A stretch of DNA of 42,322 nucleotides, taken from NCBI GenBank assembly GCA_937899725.1, contig CALCCA010000105.1, positions 1 through 42,322 on the forward strand, read 5' to 3'. Positions 35,252-42,322 of this stretch are shown piece by piece. The stretch's first letter is position 1. Every line of letters starts with the position of its first letter. A program made the translations under genes and the position numbers. The notes under the pieces were generated by a model that searched no databases, was not told the origin of the DNA, and worked only from the letters and a program-made list of their open reading frames with translations. The DNA comes from an uncultured Halomicronema sp. (lineage in GTDB: Bacteria > Cyanobacteriota > Cyanobacteriia > Phormidesmidales > Phormidesmidaceae).

Positions 35252-36397
35252 TTACACCGAGTTGAGCAGCTCAGTCACCTGGGCATCCCAAAGAGCACGA
35301 TCAACCCCGATGAGTTGATGATGTCCCGCCTCGGGGGAAACGACCAGTTGTTTCGGCGCGGTGATGTTGGCAAACAGCTCGTTAATTTCAGCCACCGTAG
35401 TCCACTTATCTTGCTCGCCGTGAATCAGCAGCGTGGGGCAGTTGATCGCCGGGGCAAAGTGGATGGGGTTATGCCGAAACCCGTTCACCCCATGTTGCAC
35501 GCTGCCCCAAAACACCAGCAGCTCCGCAGTCGGAAACGCGGGCAAACCGTGATACCGTAGACGGCTTCTCACCGCATTCAGAAAGTGTGCAAAGGGCAGT
35601 TCTAAAATGACGGCATCGGGGGTAATGCCCTCCTGAGCGATCGCCCGCATGATCGCCACACTGCCCATCGACACGCCGTAGAGAATCGTCGGTGTCGGCA
35701 GCTCTAACTCCGCCGCATACTGCAACGATCGCACCACATCTTGGGCTTCCTTCATACCAATGGTGATGGTGTTGCCGCTGGAGCCCCCCACCCCCTGAAA
35801 ATCGACCAGCAGACAGTCATAGCCCAGAGCCGTAAACGTCTGCGCGGGACTGATGAGTTGGCTGCCCTTCGTACCCAAATTACCGGGAAACAGAACGATG
35901 GTGCCCCGAGGGTCAGCAGTCGGCGTCGGCACGAACCACGCTTCTAGAAACCCATCGCCCTGGAGGGGAATCTGACGGGTGGCATAGTCTAAGCCGCGAT
36001 CGCTGGGCAAGGTTGTTGATACGGGCTTAGCCACCCCTAGACCCACCTGGCCGGGCGATCGCACATGGGTCATGTGGTAGGTCATCAAGTAAGTCGGCCC
36101 GTTCGCGACGATCAGCAGCGCCACTAAGCTACCCCAGAGCCAGCGGTAGGATCGTTGGTGAGTAGGGGCTACCGCATCAGATGACAGCACCCGCCCTTGC
36201 CAAAGCCGCACGCCTAAGGCGCCGAGATAACAGAGCAAGCCGCCAAAGAGCAAGAAAGCGCCCACAGGCCGGAGCGGCAGCCGCCAAACATTGAAGATAC
36301 CGAATCGGTGCAGCGCCGCCATGATCAAAGCTAGCCCAACCAGGAGTAAAAGGGTGAGCGTCCCCGTTCGAACTAAAGACCGACGTAGAGTATTCAT
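35252..36397 (-). CDS. Membrane-anchored alpha/beta hydrolase
   Basis: The 381-residue protein has three N-terminal hydrophobic helices (about 12-30, 43-64 and 87-105), then an alpha/beta hydrolase domain. The nucleophile elbow is GVSMGS, the oxyanion strand GTIVLFPGNLGTKGS, the acid in LIHGEQDKW and the catalytic His in PEAGHHQLIG. These form a complete Ser-Asp-His triad. It is probably an esterase or lipase-like enzyme facing one side of the membrane; the substrate is unknown. The ATG start overlaps a doubtful small frame by four bases. Confidence 0.88.
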   Translation of the reverse strand: MNTLRRSLVRTGTLTLLLLVGLALIMAALHRFGIFNVWRLPLRPVGAFLLFGGLLCYLGALGVRLWQGRVLSSDAVAPTHQRSYRWLWGSLVALLIVANGPTYLMTYHMTHVRSPGQVGLGVAKPVSTTLPSDRGLDYATRQIPLQGDGFLEAWFVPTPTADPRGTIVLFPGNLGTKGSQLISPAQTFTALGYDCLLVDFQGVGGSSGNTITIGMKEAQDVVRSLQYAAELELPTPTILYGVSMGSVAIMRAIAQEGITPDAVILELPFAHFLNAVRSRLRYHGLPAFPTAELLVFWGSVQHGVNGFRHNPIHFAPAINCPTLLIHGEQDKWTTVAEINELFANITAPKQLVVSPEAGHHQLIGVDRALWDAQVTELLNSV

Positions 36398-36858
36398 GGC
36401 TCAAGCCGTAGGAAATTAAGTTTGCCAGGTGAAGCGGTCATTTTTCGATCCAGTCTCCTCAGGCCCGCGCCCACCCTGGAGAGACCGATCCGTGATTTAC
36501 CCTGTAGAAAATTGAGCGACTGCGAGGGGATCATCGAACCCTGGCAGCCGGTTACCTGCTCAACCGTGACCTTTGAGGCCGCTTGATTAAAGGCCATCCC
36601 AACGATCTTCACTCGCGATCGCGGCCATTCCGCAGTGTCAAACTCCGCAAAGTTAGACGTGTTTGCCAACAGATGGTGTCAAGGCCGATCGCCCCACTCG
36701 CCAACTAAATCTTCCATCGCAATTTCACGGACATTCCCTTTAGAATAAAGTCCTAGCCGTCGCCCAAAACTTCAACCGGCGCGGTTAGAAACTCGAAATC
36801 ATCTACCCCCGGTGTCGCGACATTGGGGGACGTTTTCATTGTGGCTAGTGACATTCTG
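36398..36858. other. Intergenic region upstream of mfd
   Basis: About 460 bp divide the divergent hydrolase and mfd genes. A minus frame at 36394-36669 overlaps the hydrolase ATG by four bases, but its product has no domain and unremarkable composition, so I leave it uncalled. No RNA or repeat is evident; both promoters should lie here. Confidence 0.45.
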
Positions 36859-39800
36859 ATGGCATTTTCTTCCGTCGTTCGAGCCTTAGGGCGCTCCCCC
36901 CTCACCACCGAAATTCTCACCAAGCTGCAGCAGTCGCCGCCGGTCAAACTCAGCGGTGCGCCCCGGTTGCCCCGAGGTTTAGTAGCATCGGCGCTAGCCA
37001 AAACATCGGACGCGCCGCTGCTGGTAATCACCGCCACGCTGGAGGAGGCCAGTCGCTGGGCGATTCAGCTAGAGGCGATGGGCTGGCGCACCGTGCATTT
37101 TTACCCCACGTCCGAGGCGTCGCCCTACGACCCCTTCGACCAAGCCTCCGAAATGACTTGGGGCCAATTGCAGGCACTGGCCGATCTGACCCGTGGCGTC
37201 GAGTTAGAAAACACCGCGATCGTCGCCACCGAGCGCGCCCTGCAGCCCCACCTGCCGCCCGTAGCGGTGCTCAAAGACTATTGCCTCGCCCTGACGACTG
37301 GGCTGGAGATCAATCTCAAAGATCTGTCCCTACGCCTAGCGCGCCTGGGTTACGAAAAGGTGTCGCTGGTCGAAACTGAAGGCCAGTGGGCGCAGCGGGG
37401 CGACATTATCGACGTGTTTCCGGTCTCGTCGGAGCTGCCGATTCGCCTGGAACTGTTTGGCGATGAGCTAGAGCGCATTCGTGAGTTTGACCCGGCCTCG
37501 CAGCGATCGCTCGACGCCATCTCCCGCCTGGTGCTCACCCCCACCGACTATGTGCCGCTGATTCTCGATGCCCTGCGCGATCGCCAGCGGCTGGAGGCTC
37601 TGTTTCCCCCCGAAGTGCTGGAGGGGGTAGCGGACGGCATCTTTCCTGAGGGAGTGCGGCGCTGGCTAGGCTTGGCCTTCGACCAGCCCGCTTCCCTACT
37701 CGACTATCTGCCTGAAAATACCTTCATTGCGCTGGATGAACCCGATCAGTGTCAGGCTCACAGCGATCGCTGGGTCGAACACATCGACGAACAACGCCGC
37801 GACCTCACCGTACGGGCGACGCATTTTGGGAGTGAGGGCTCGGAAGATCCAGCATCTGATCGCCCCAATGCGTCGTCCCTGCCGGATGCCCCCCAACCGC
37901 CCAAGATCCACCGCCCCTTTGCGGAAACGCTCGAAGAACTAGCCCTGTTCACCACCATTCACCTGACAGAACTGGCGGAGGAAAAAGCGGGCCTGAATCT
38001 GGCCAGCCGCCCGGTACCTGCCATTCCCCATCAGTTTGGCAAGCTGGCGGAAACCATTCGCGGCGAGCGCGATCGCCGCTTTGCTACCTGGCTGATTTCG
38101 GCCCAGCCCTCGCGATCGGTCGCCCTGCTGCAGGAGCACGACTGTCCCGCGCAGTTCATCCCCAACCCGCGCGACTACCCCGCCATCGAAAAACTGCAGG
38201 GCCAGCATGTGCCGGTGGCATTGAAGTATTCCGGCCTGGCGGAGCTAGAAGGATTCGTGCTGCCGACCTTCCGCATCGCCGTGGTCACCGATCGCGAATT
38301 TTTTGGTCAGCACAGCCTCGCGACTCCTGGCTATGTGCGCAAGCGGCGCAAAGCCACTTCCAAACAGGTTGATCCCAATAAAATGAAGCCGGGGGACTTC
38401 GTCGTTCACCGCAACCACGGCATCGGGCGCTTTTTGAAGCTCGAAAGTCTGACGGTCGATCACGAAACGCGGGAATATCTGGTCATCCAGTACGAAGATG
38501 GGCTGTTGCGAGTCGCGGCCGATCAGGTCGGCTCTCTATCCCGCTACCGTTCCACCAGCGATCGCCCGCCCACCCTCAACAAAATGACGGGCAAAGCTTG
38601 GGAAAAAACCAAAGGCCGCGCCCGCAAGGCCGTGCAAAAGGTGGCGGTGGATCTGCTCAAGCTCTACGCCCATCGAGCGCAGCTCCAGGGGTTCACCTTT
38701 CCCATCGATACGCCCTGGCAGCAAGAACTGGAAGACTCGTTCCCCTATCAGGCGACACCCGATCAGCTCAAGGCCGTGCACGACGTCAAGCTAGATATGG
38801 AGAGCGATCGCCCGATGGATCGCCTGGTCTGTGGCGATGTGGGCTTTGGCAAAACCGAGGTGGCGGTGCGGGCCATTTTCAAAGCTATCAACTCCCATAA
38901 ACAAGTGGCGATGCTGGCACCCACCACCATTCTCACCCAGCAGCATTACCACACCCTGAAGGAACGCTTTGCGCCGTACCCGATTCAGGTCGGCCTGTTG
39001 AACCGCTTCCGCACTGCAACCGAGAAAAAAGATATTCTGCAGCGACTCAAAACCGGCGAACTAGACGTCGTCATCGGCACCCACCAGCTACTGGGTAAGT
39101 CAGTGAATTTCAAAGACTTGGGCCTGCTGGTGGTGGATGAAGAGCAGCGCTTTGGCGTCAATCAAAAGGAAAAAATCAAAGCGCTGAAGTCGGAGGTGGA
39201 TGTGCTCACTCTCAGCGCCACGCCAATTCCGCGCACGCTGTACATGGCCCTATCTGGCGTGCGCGAAATGAGCCTGATCACTACGCCACCACCCTCGCGC
39301 CGCGCCATCAAAACTCATCTGTCGCCCTACGATCCCGAAGCGATTCGCAGTGCGGCGCGGCAGGAACTCGATCGCGGCGGCCAAATTTTCTACGTCGTTC
39401 CTCGTGTCGAAGGCATTGAGGAAATCTCCGCCCGCCTGCGCGAGTGGATTCCGGGGGCGCGGATCATGGTGGCCCACGGGCAAATGCAAGAGGGTGAGCT
39501 GGAATCGACCATGCTGGGGTTCAGCAGCGGCGAGGCAGACATTCTGGTCTGCACCACGATCATCGAGTCCGGCCTAGATATTCCCCGCGTCAACACCATT
39601 TTGATTGAAGACGCCCAAAAATTTGGCCTCTCCCAGCTGTATCAGCTGCGGGGCCGGGTCGGGCGATCGGGCATTCAGGCCCATGCCTGGCTGTTTTATC
39701 CTCGTCAGCAGGTGCTCACGCCGAAGGCGCGGCAACGCCTGCGGGCCATTCAGGAATTCGCCCAGCTCGGTTCCGGTTATCAGCTGGCCATGCGCGATAT

Positions 39801-40410
39801 GGAAATTCGCGGCGTCGGCAACCTACTCGGCATGCAGCAGTCGGGGCAAATGGATGCCGTCGGCTTTGACCTGTATATGGACATGCTGGAAGAAGAGATT
39901 GCCGAAATTCGCGGCCAAGAGATTCCCAAGGTGGACGACACCCAGGTCGATCTCAAGGTGACGGCCTTTATCCCCAACGACTACATCGACGATACCGAAC
40001 AGAAAATGAGCGTCTATCGCGCCCTCGCCGCGGCCGATAGCAAGCGGGAGCTGGCCCAGGTCGCGGCTGACCTCAACGATCGCTACGGCCCGATTCCTTT
40101 TGCGACGGAACAGCTCATCCGCATCCTAGAACTTAAGCAACTCGGCAAACAGCTCGGCTTTGCCCGCATCAAACTCGAAGGCAAGCAGCACATCATCCTC
40201 GAAACCCCGATGGAAGAACCCGCTTGGAGGCTCCTCTTTGACAAGGTGCCCGGTCACCTGAAATCGCGCTTTGTTTACGCGGGCGGCAAGGTGATGGTGC
40301 GCGGTCTCGGCGTGCTCAAACCCGAAAAGCAGGTAGAAAACCTGGTGGACTGGTTCAAACTCATGCAGGCGGGCTTGCCGGAAAAGGAAGGGATAGGGGC
40401 GATCGCTTGA
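36859..40410 (+). CDS. mfd: Transcription-repair coupling factor
   Basis: 1,183 residues from the ATG at 36859, where [20 protein letters not shown] matches typical cyanobacterial starts; a frame open to 36823 adds 12 codons. The N-terminal UvrB-like region (about 1-370) is followed by the CarD-type RNA-polymerase interaction domain ([20 protein letters not shown]). The superfamily 2 translocase follows, with [38 protein letters not shown] and LRGRVGRSG, and then the C-terminal TRCF domain. Mfd removes stalled RNA polymerase at DNA damage and recruits UvrA. The gene is intact and single-copy here. Confidence 0.96.
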   Translation: MAFSSVVRALGRSPLTTEILTKLQQSPPVKLSGAPRLPRGLVASALAKTSDAPLLVITATLEEASRWAIQLEAMGWRTVHFYPTSEASPYDPFDQASEMTWGQLQALADLTRGVELENTAIVATERALQPHLPPVAVLKDYCLALTTGLEINLKDLSLRLARLGYEKVSLVETEGQWAQRGDIIDVFPVSSELPIRLELFGDELERIREFDPASQRSLDAISRLVLTPTDYVPLILDALRDRQRLEALFPPEVLEGVADGIFPEGVRRWLGLAFDQPASLLDYLPENTFIALDEPDQCQAHSDRWVEHIDEQRRDLTVRATHFGSEGSEDPASDRPNASSLPDAPQPPKIHRPFAETLEELALFTTIHLTELAEEKAGLNLASRPVPAIPHQFGKLAETIRGERDRRFATWLISAQPSRSVALLQEHDCPAQFIPNPRDYPAIEKLQGQHVPVALKYSGLAELEGFVLPTFRIAVVTDREFFGQHSLATPGYVRKRRKATSKQVDPNKMKPGDFVVHRNHGIGRFLKLESLTVDHETREYLVIQYEDGLLRVAADQVGSLSRYRSTSDRPPTLNKMTGKAWEKTKGRARKAVQKVAVDLLKLYAHRAQLQGFTFPIDTPWQQELEDSFPYQATPDQLKAVHDVKLDMESDRPMDRLVCGDVGFGKTEVAVRAIFKAINSHKQVAMLAPTTILTQQHYHTLKERFAPYPIQVGLLNRFRTATEKKDILQRLKTGELDVVIGTHQLLGKSVNFKDLGLLVVDEEQRFGVNQKEKIKALKSEVDVLTLSATPIPRTLYMALSGVREMSLITTPPPSRRAIKTHLSPYDPEAIRSAARQELDRGGQIFYVVPRVEGIEEISARLREWIPGARIMVAHGQMQEGELESTMLGFSSGEADILVCTTIIESGLDIPRVNTILIEDAQKFGLSQLYQLRGRVGRSGIQAHAWLFYPRQQVLTPKARQRLRAIQEFAQLGSGYQLAMRDMEIRGVGNLLGMQQSGQMDAVGFDLYMDMLEEEIAEIRGQEIPKVDDTQVDLKVTAFIPNDYIDDTEQKMSVYRALAAADSKRELAQVAADLNDRYGPIPFATEQLIRILELKQLGKQLGFARIKLEGKQHIILETPMEEPAWRLLFDKVPGHLKSRFVYAGGKVMVRGLGVLKPEKQVENLVDWFKLMQAGLPEKEGIGAIA

Positions 40411-40446
40411 CTCAATCAATTTAAGCGCCAAACTTCACTTAATCTC

Positions 40447-40467
40447 GATGACGACATAGTAGTCATC
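40447..40467 (+). promoter_or_regulatory. Possible operator palindrome upstream of the vapB-like gene
   Basis: GATGAC (40447-40452) and GTCATC (40462-40467) are inverse complements separated by nine bases, ending 25 bp before the ATG of the antitoxin gene. Antitoxins of this type repress their own promoter through such repeats. No test of binding; the call is positional. Confidence 0.3.
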
Positions 40468-40492
40468 AAGCGCTAACGCAAGTTGAAAGCAA

Positions 40493-40723
40493 ATGGGAAC
40501 GTTTCGCCGGGTTGTGACCGTTTCGAGCGATCGAATAATAGAAGTAACGCTGCCTAAAACAATTCCATTGGGACAAGCGGAAATTGTCATGGTCGTTCAA
40601 TCGATTGGCGATACATCAGCACATACATCACTGTCTGCCCCAGCTAACCTATTTGGGTTCTTGCCTAAACGCCTCGATCCGCTCTTGTTTGAACGCCAGA
40701 TCAGAGATGACTGGAATCAGTAG
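40493..40723 (+). CDS. Putative antitoxin of a VapBC-like pair (76 aa)
   Basis: MGTFRRVVTVSSDRIIEVTL, then PKTIPLGQAEIVMVV: a short beta-rich N terminus typical of small antitoxins, followed by an acidic/basic tail (LFGFLPKRLDPLLFERQIRD, then DWNQ) of the kind that occupies a PIN toxin groove. The TAG stop (40721-40723) overlaps the toxin's ATG region by 17 nt, giving translational coupling. I do not recognise a named DNA-binding fold in it. Confidence 0.7.
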   Translation: MGTFRRVVTVSSDRIIEVTLPKTIPLGQAEIVMVVQSIGDTSAHTSLSAPANLFGFLPKRLDPLLFERQIRDDWNQ

Positions 40724-40889
40724 ATGGTATCTGTTCGATACCAATATTTTCATTTACTACTTCAACGGTGAGCCTGTTCTAGAGCCTCTTTTTGATGAAG
40801 TTTTATCGGATCAAGCTTCAGCACTTTACTGTCCTATCACTTGGGTAGAGATTCTTTGCTACCCTGCCTTGACACCACAAGAAGCTTAG
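40707..40889 (+). CDS. VapC-like PIN toxin, truncated at amber codon
   Basis: From the ATG at 40707 the frame encodes SRWYLFDTNIFIYYFNG with the first PIN acidic residue (Asp11), and CPITWVEILCYPALTPQEA with the conserved Glu, and ends at TAG (40887-40889) after 60 residues. The remaining PIN motifs follow in the same frame (see the next entry). Alone, this piece lacks two active-site acidic residues and should be inactive. Confidence 0.65.
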   Translation: MTGISRWYLFDTNIFIYYFNGEPVLEPLFDEVLSDQASALYCPITWVEILCYPALTPQEA

Positions 40890-41102
40890 CAAATCAGACT
40901 CTTTCTCAGAAAACTTGAGCAAATTGAACTGACTGAGGCGATCTTGGATAGGGCGGCTCAAATTCGGATGGAATATCGAACAGCTCTCCCTGATGCAGTG
41001 ATTGCTGCCTGTGCCATTCTCACAGAAAGTACCCTGGCAACTCGTAATGAGGTCGATTTCAACCGCATCTCTGGTTTGACTGTCTTCAATTCATTCAGAT
41101 GA
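40890..41102 (+). pseudogene. Second half of the PIN toxin after the in-frame TAG
   Basis: In frame with the preceding 60-residue piece, it continues QIRLFLRKLEQIELTEAILD, RAAQIRMEYRTALPDAVIAA, CAILTESTLATRNEVDFNRI and SGLTVFNSFR, ending in TGA (41100-41102). LPDAVIAACAI and TRNEVDF are the third and fourth PIN acidic motifs, so the restored 131-residue protein would be a complete VapC ribonuclease. Only one codon separates the two halves. Confidence 0.75.
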
Positions 41103-41380
41103 TCGCGGCTTTATGGGTAGAGTCCCTTCAATTGACCGTCAACCCAGCGACCGCGCATACCACAGTCATTGCGCGGTCGCGGCGCATTGCCCCACGACAC
41201 CACCCGAGCAGGTCTCATTTGAGGCGGGTGGATTTGAAGGAAAAGAAGGGTGTTTAGAAGCTCACTCGTGCGCCATATCGACACTCATTTCAGCTGTAGG
41301 CTGTAGGGTGATTCGGCGGGAAGAGGATGCTGAGATGCTGTCGACCACGAGCACCCACCTGAAGGCTCAGAGTTCTCTGC

Positions 41381-41773
41381 TTACAATCCTTCCAAATATT
41401 GCAGCAGATCCGCCATTACCTGAGGCTGGGGTTGAAACTGCGGCATCGGCGGCGTCTTGCCGCTCACGACCTGCTTAATCAGCTTGACCTTTGATTTGCG
41501 GGCCGAGACGCTGAGCAGACTCGGGCCGACTTCACCGCCAGCGCCGAGCCCGTGACAAACAGCACAGTTCATCTGAAAGATTTCTTGACCGCGATCGCCA
41601 TTACCTGGCAGGGTTAAAACGTCTTGAATGTAAGGGTCAGCAGCCTGAGCGTGGCGCACGGTTAGCACCGATCCCAACACCACCATCAGCATGACGACGA
41701 AGGTCAGTACCGGTCGCAGACCAGACCGTGATGTGGGCAATTCCTTCTCTAGGGCGTCGTCACTCAAAGCCAA
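41381..41773 (-). CDS. cytM: Cytochrome cM
   Basis: A 130-residue cytochrome with a single N-terminal membrane anchor (about 21-40, VLTFVVMLMVVLGSVLTVR) and one c-type haem at CAVCH (Cys70, Cys73, His74). VGPSLLSVSARKSKVKLI and SGKTPPMPQFQPQPQ (axial Met110) are specific to cyanobacterial CytM. CytM is widely conserved in cyanobacteria and appears to dampen photosynthesis or respiratory electron flow under some conditions. It is divergent from petG by about 200 bp. Confidence 0.92.
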   Translation of the reverse strand: MALSDDALEKELPTSRSGLRPVLTFVVMLMVVLGSVLTVRHAQAADPYIQDVLTLPGNGDRGQEIFQMNCAVCHGLGAGGEVGPSLLSVSARKSKVKLIKQVVSGKTPPMPQFQPQPQVMADLLQYLEGL

Positions 41774-41918
41774 ACTTCTAGTTACGTTTCGTTATTAACA
41801 TAGCTTAAAGATGTCTCATAAAGCCCGCCAGAAAACCTTGAATTCAGGTTTTTAGTTTGCAAAAGATTAAGTCAGACGCGCTCTTTTCAGGGATTTGCCG
41901 CGCATTGCCCAGGTGAGA

Positions 41919-41935
41919 TGAGATAATAAATCTCA
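41919..41935. promoter_or_regulatory. TGAGAT...ATCTCA palindrome upstream of petG
   Basis: TGAGAT and ATCTCA form an exact inverted repeat with a five-base AATAA loop, 40 bp before the petG start, in an AT-rich stretch between the divergent cytM and petG genes. It could be an operator or a 5'-UTR hairpin. I do not recognise the regulator. Confidence 0.3.
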
Positions 41936-41975
41936 ACTAAAAGTTTATTGCTGTGATGGAAAGGAGTCGTTAGGC

Positions 41976-42089
41976 ATGGTTGAACCCCTTTTGAGTGGAA
42001 TTGTGTTGGGTCTGATTCCGATAACGCTGGCGGGGTTATTTGTGGCTGCCTACATGCAGTACCGTCGGGGCAATCAGCTCGACCTGTGA
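41976..42089 (+). CDS. petG: Cytochrome b6-f complex subunit 5 (PetG)
   Basis: A 37-residue single-helix protein: [20 protein letters not shown], then [17 protein letters not shown] and TGA. This is the near-invariant PetG sequence, a small hydrophobic subunit needed for assembly or stability of the cytochrome b6-f complex. A strong AAGGAG (41961-41966) lies nine bases before the ATG. The gene is short enough to be missed by length-based gene calling. It is followed by its own terminator. Confidence 0.96.
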   Translation: MVEPLLSGIVLGLIPITLAGLFVAAYMQYRRGNQLDL

Positions 42090-42206
42090 TGGAACCAGCA
42101 TTTGAGCTCGCACTGACGGCACGCTCTGTCAGACTGGCTCAATAGTGCGGTCGATGATTGCCAAACCCATACGGACAGGCAATGGTAGATTCTTAGATTT
42201 TGAGGT

Positions 42207-42241
42207 GGGCTCAGCGATCGCTGAGCCCCCCACATTTTTTT
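42207..42241 (+). terminator. Intrinsic terminator of petG built on a HIP1 palindrome
   Basis: GGGCTCAGCGATCGCTGAGCCC without gaps is a perfect 22-base palindrome (42207-42228) whose centre is the HIP1 octamer GCGATCGC. It is followed by CCCACA and a T run (to 42241). It stands about 120 bp after the petG stop. Confidence 0.8.
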
Positions 42242-42250
42242 AGACGAATT

Positions 42251-42322
42251 TTATTGCAATATGGTGAGGCGCTGCAGTCCCAAAGCGGCCAGACAGGCAG
42301 TGACCAACGAAGCCAGGGTAGA
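42251..42322 (-). CDS. 3' end of an unidentified protein (edge-truncated)
   Basis: The minus frame is open from the window edge to TAA at 42251-42253 and reads STLASLVTACLAALGLQRLT, then ILQ. The residues look like the end of a hydrophobic, perhaps membrane, protein. Too little is present to name a family. The petG terminator lies immediately past its stop, and the two genes converge. Confidence 0.4.
   Translation of the reverse strand, partial: STLASLVTACLAALGLQRLTILQ

Noticed and set aside
36394-36669. 91-codon minus frame overlapping the hydrolase ATG by four bases
   Set aside because: The overlap would suggest coupling, but the product has no coding-like pattern and begins in a likely promoter region.
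41113-41478. 121-codon plus frame overlapping cytM
   Set aside because: Antisense to the conserved cytM C terminus; Ser/Ala-rich shadow translation.
1-42322. Genome-wide amber recoding
   Set aside because: Several intact genes (murE, the SDR-like gene, DUF389, TPR) end in TAG at the expected place.
1-42322. CRISPR arrays, rRNA genes, prophage structural genes
   Set aside because: No regularly spaced direct repeats with variable spacers, no rRNA sequence and no phage morphogenesis genes were seen.

Overview
The window is cyanobacterial chromosome. It carries cytochrome c6 (petJ), cytochrome cM (cytM), the cytochrome b6-f subunit petG and the quinone-ring methyltransferase menG. It also has a GUN4 tetrapyrrole-binding domain and very frequent HIP1 octamers (GCGATCGC). 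Gene content and fairly GC-rich housekeeping genes suggest a filamentous Leptolyngbya/Nodosilinea-like organism; this lineage call is inference.

Layout. 1-8.6 kb: a glycoside hydrolase broken by one in-frame amber codon, a small unknown gene, a DUF445 membrane protein, menG, a REC-GAF response regulator, a DUF1997 protein, an SDR-like NAD(P)-binding protein and tRNA-Ser(UGA). 9.4-13.9 kb: a NUDIX hydrolase, a membrane diguanylate cyclase, cysH, a glutaredoxin-like protein and murE. 13.9-17.4 kb: a small accessory patch with an unknown 165-aa protein, an overlapping gene pair ending in a DUF2283 protein, a REP-associated (Y1) transposase, a TIR-GUN4 fusion and a GTAG-flanked palindrome. 17.4-24.9 kb: a DUF389 membrane protein, a repeat-rich spacer, petJ overlapped by a TPR gene, a His/Met-rich exported protein, an AT-rich NYN-domain gene and a P2-type cation ATPase.

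25.7-34.4 kb: pyrC, then an accessory block, then moaE-pyrB on the opposite strand. The block holds a single-chain MmeI-like restriction-modification enzyme with a compositionally foreign specificity region, an HSDR_N-like nuclease, a Uma2 nuclease and a Doc toxin with its partner gene. The Doc module lies between the intact moaE 3' end and a decayed second copy of that end 1,040 bp away, which looks like an insertion scar. 34.5-42.3 kb: an exported GerMN-like protein, a membrane-anchored alpha/beta hydrolase, mfd, a vapBC-like pair whose toxin is also broken by one amber codon, cytM, petG with a clear terminator, and the 3' end of a further gene.

Most genes are housekeeping. The items most worth a second look are the TIR-GUN4 protein beside a REP transposase and REP-like palindromes, the mosaic restriction enzyme, the moaE scar around the Doc module, and two otherwise intact genes each split by a single TAG although TAG is used as an ordinary stop nearby.
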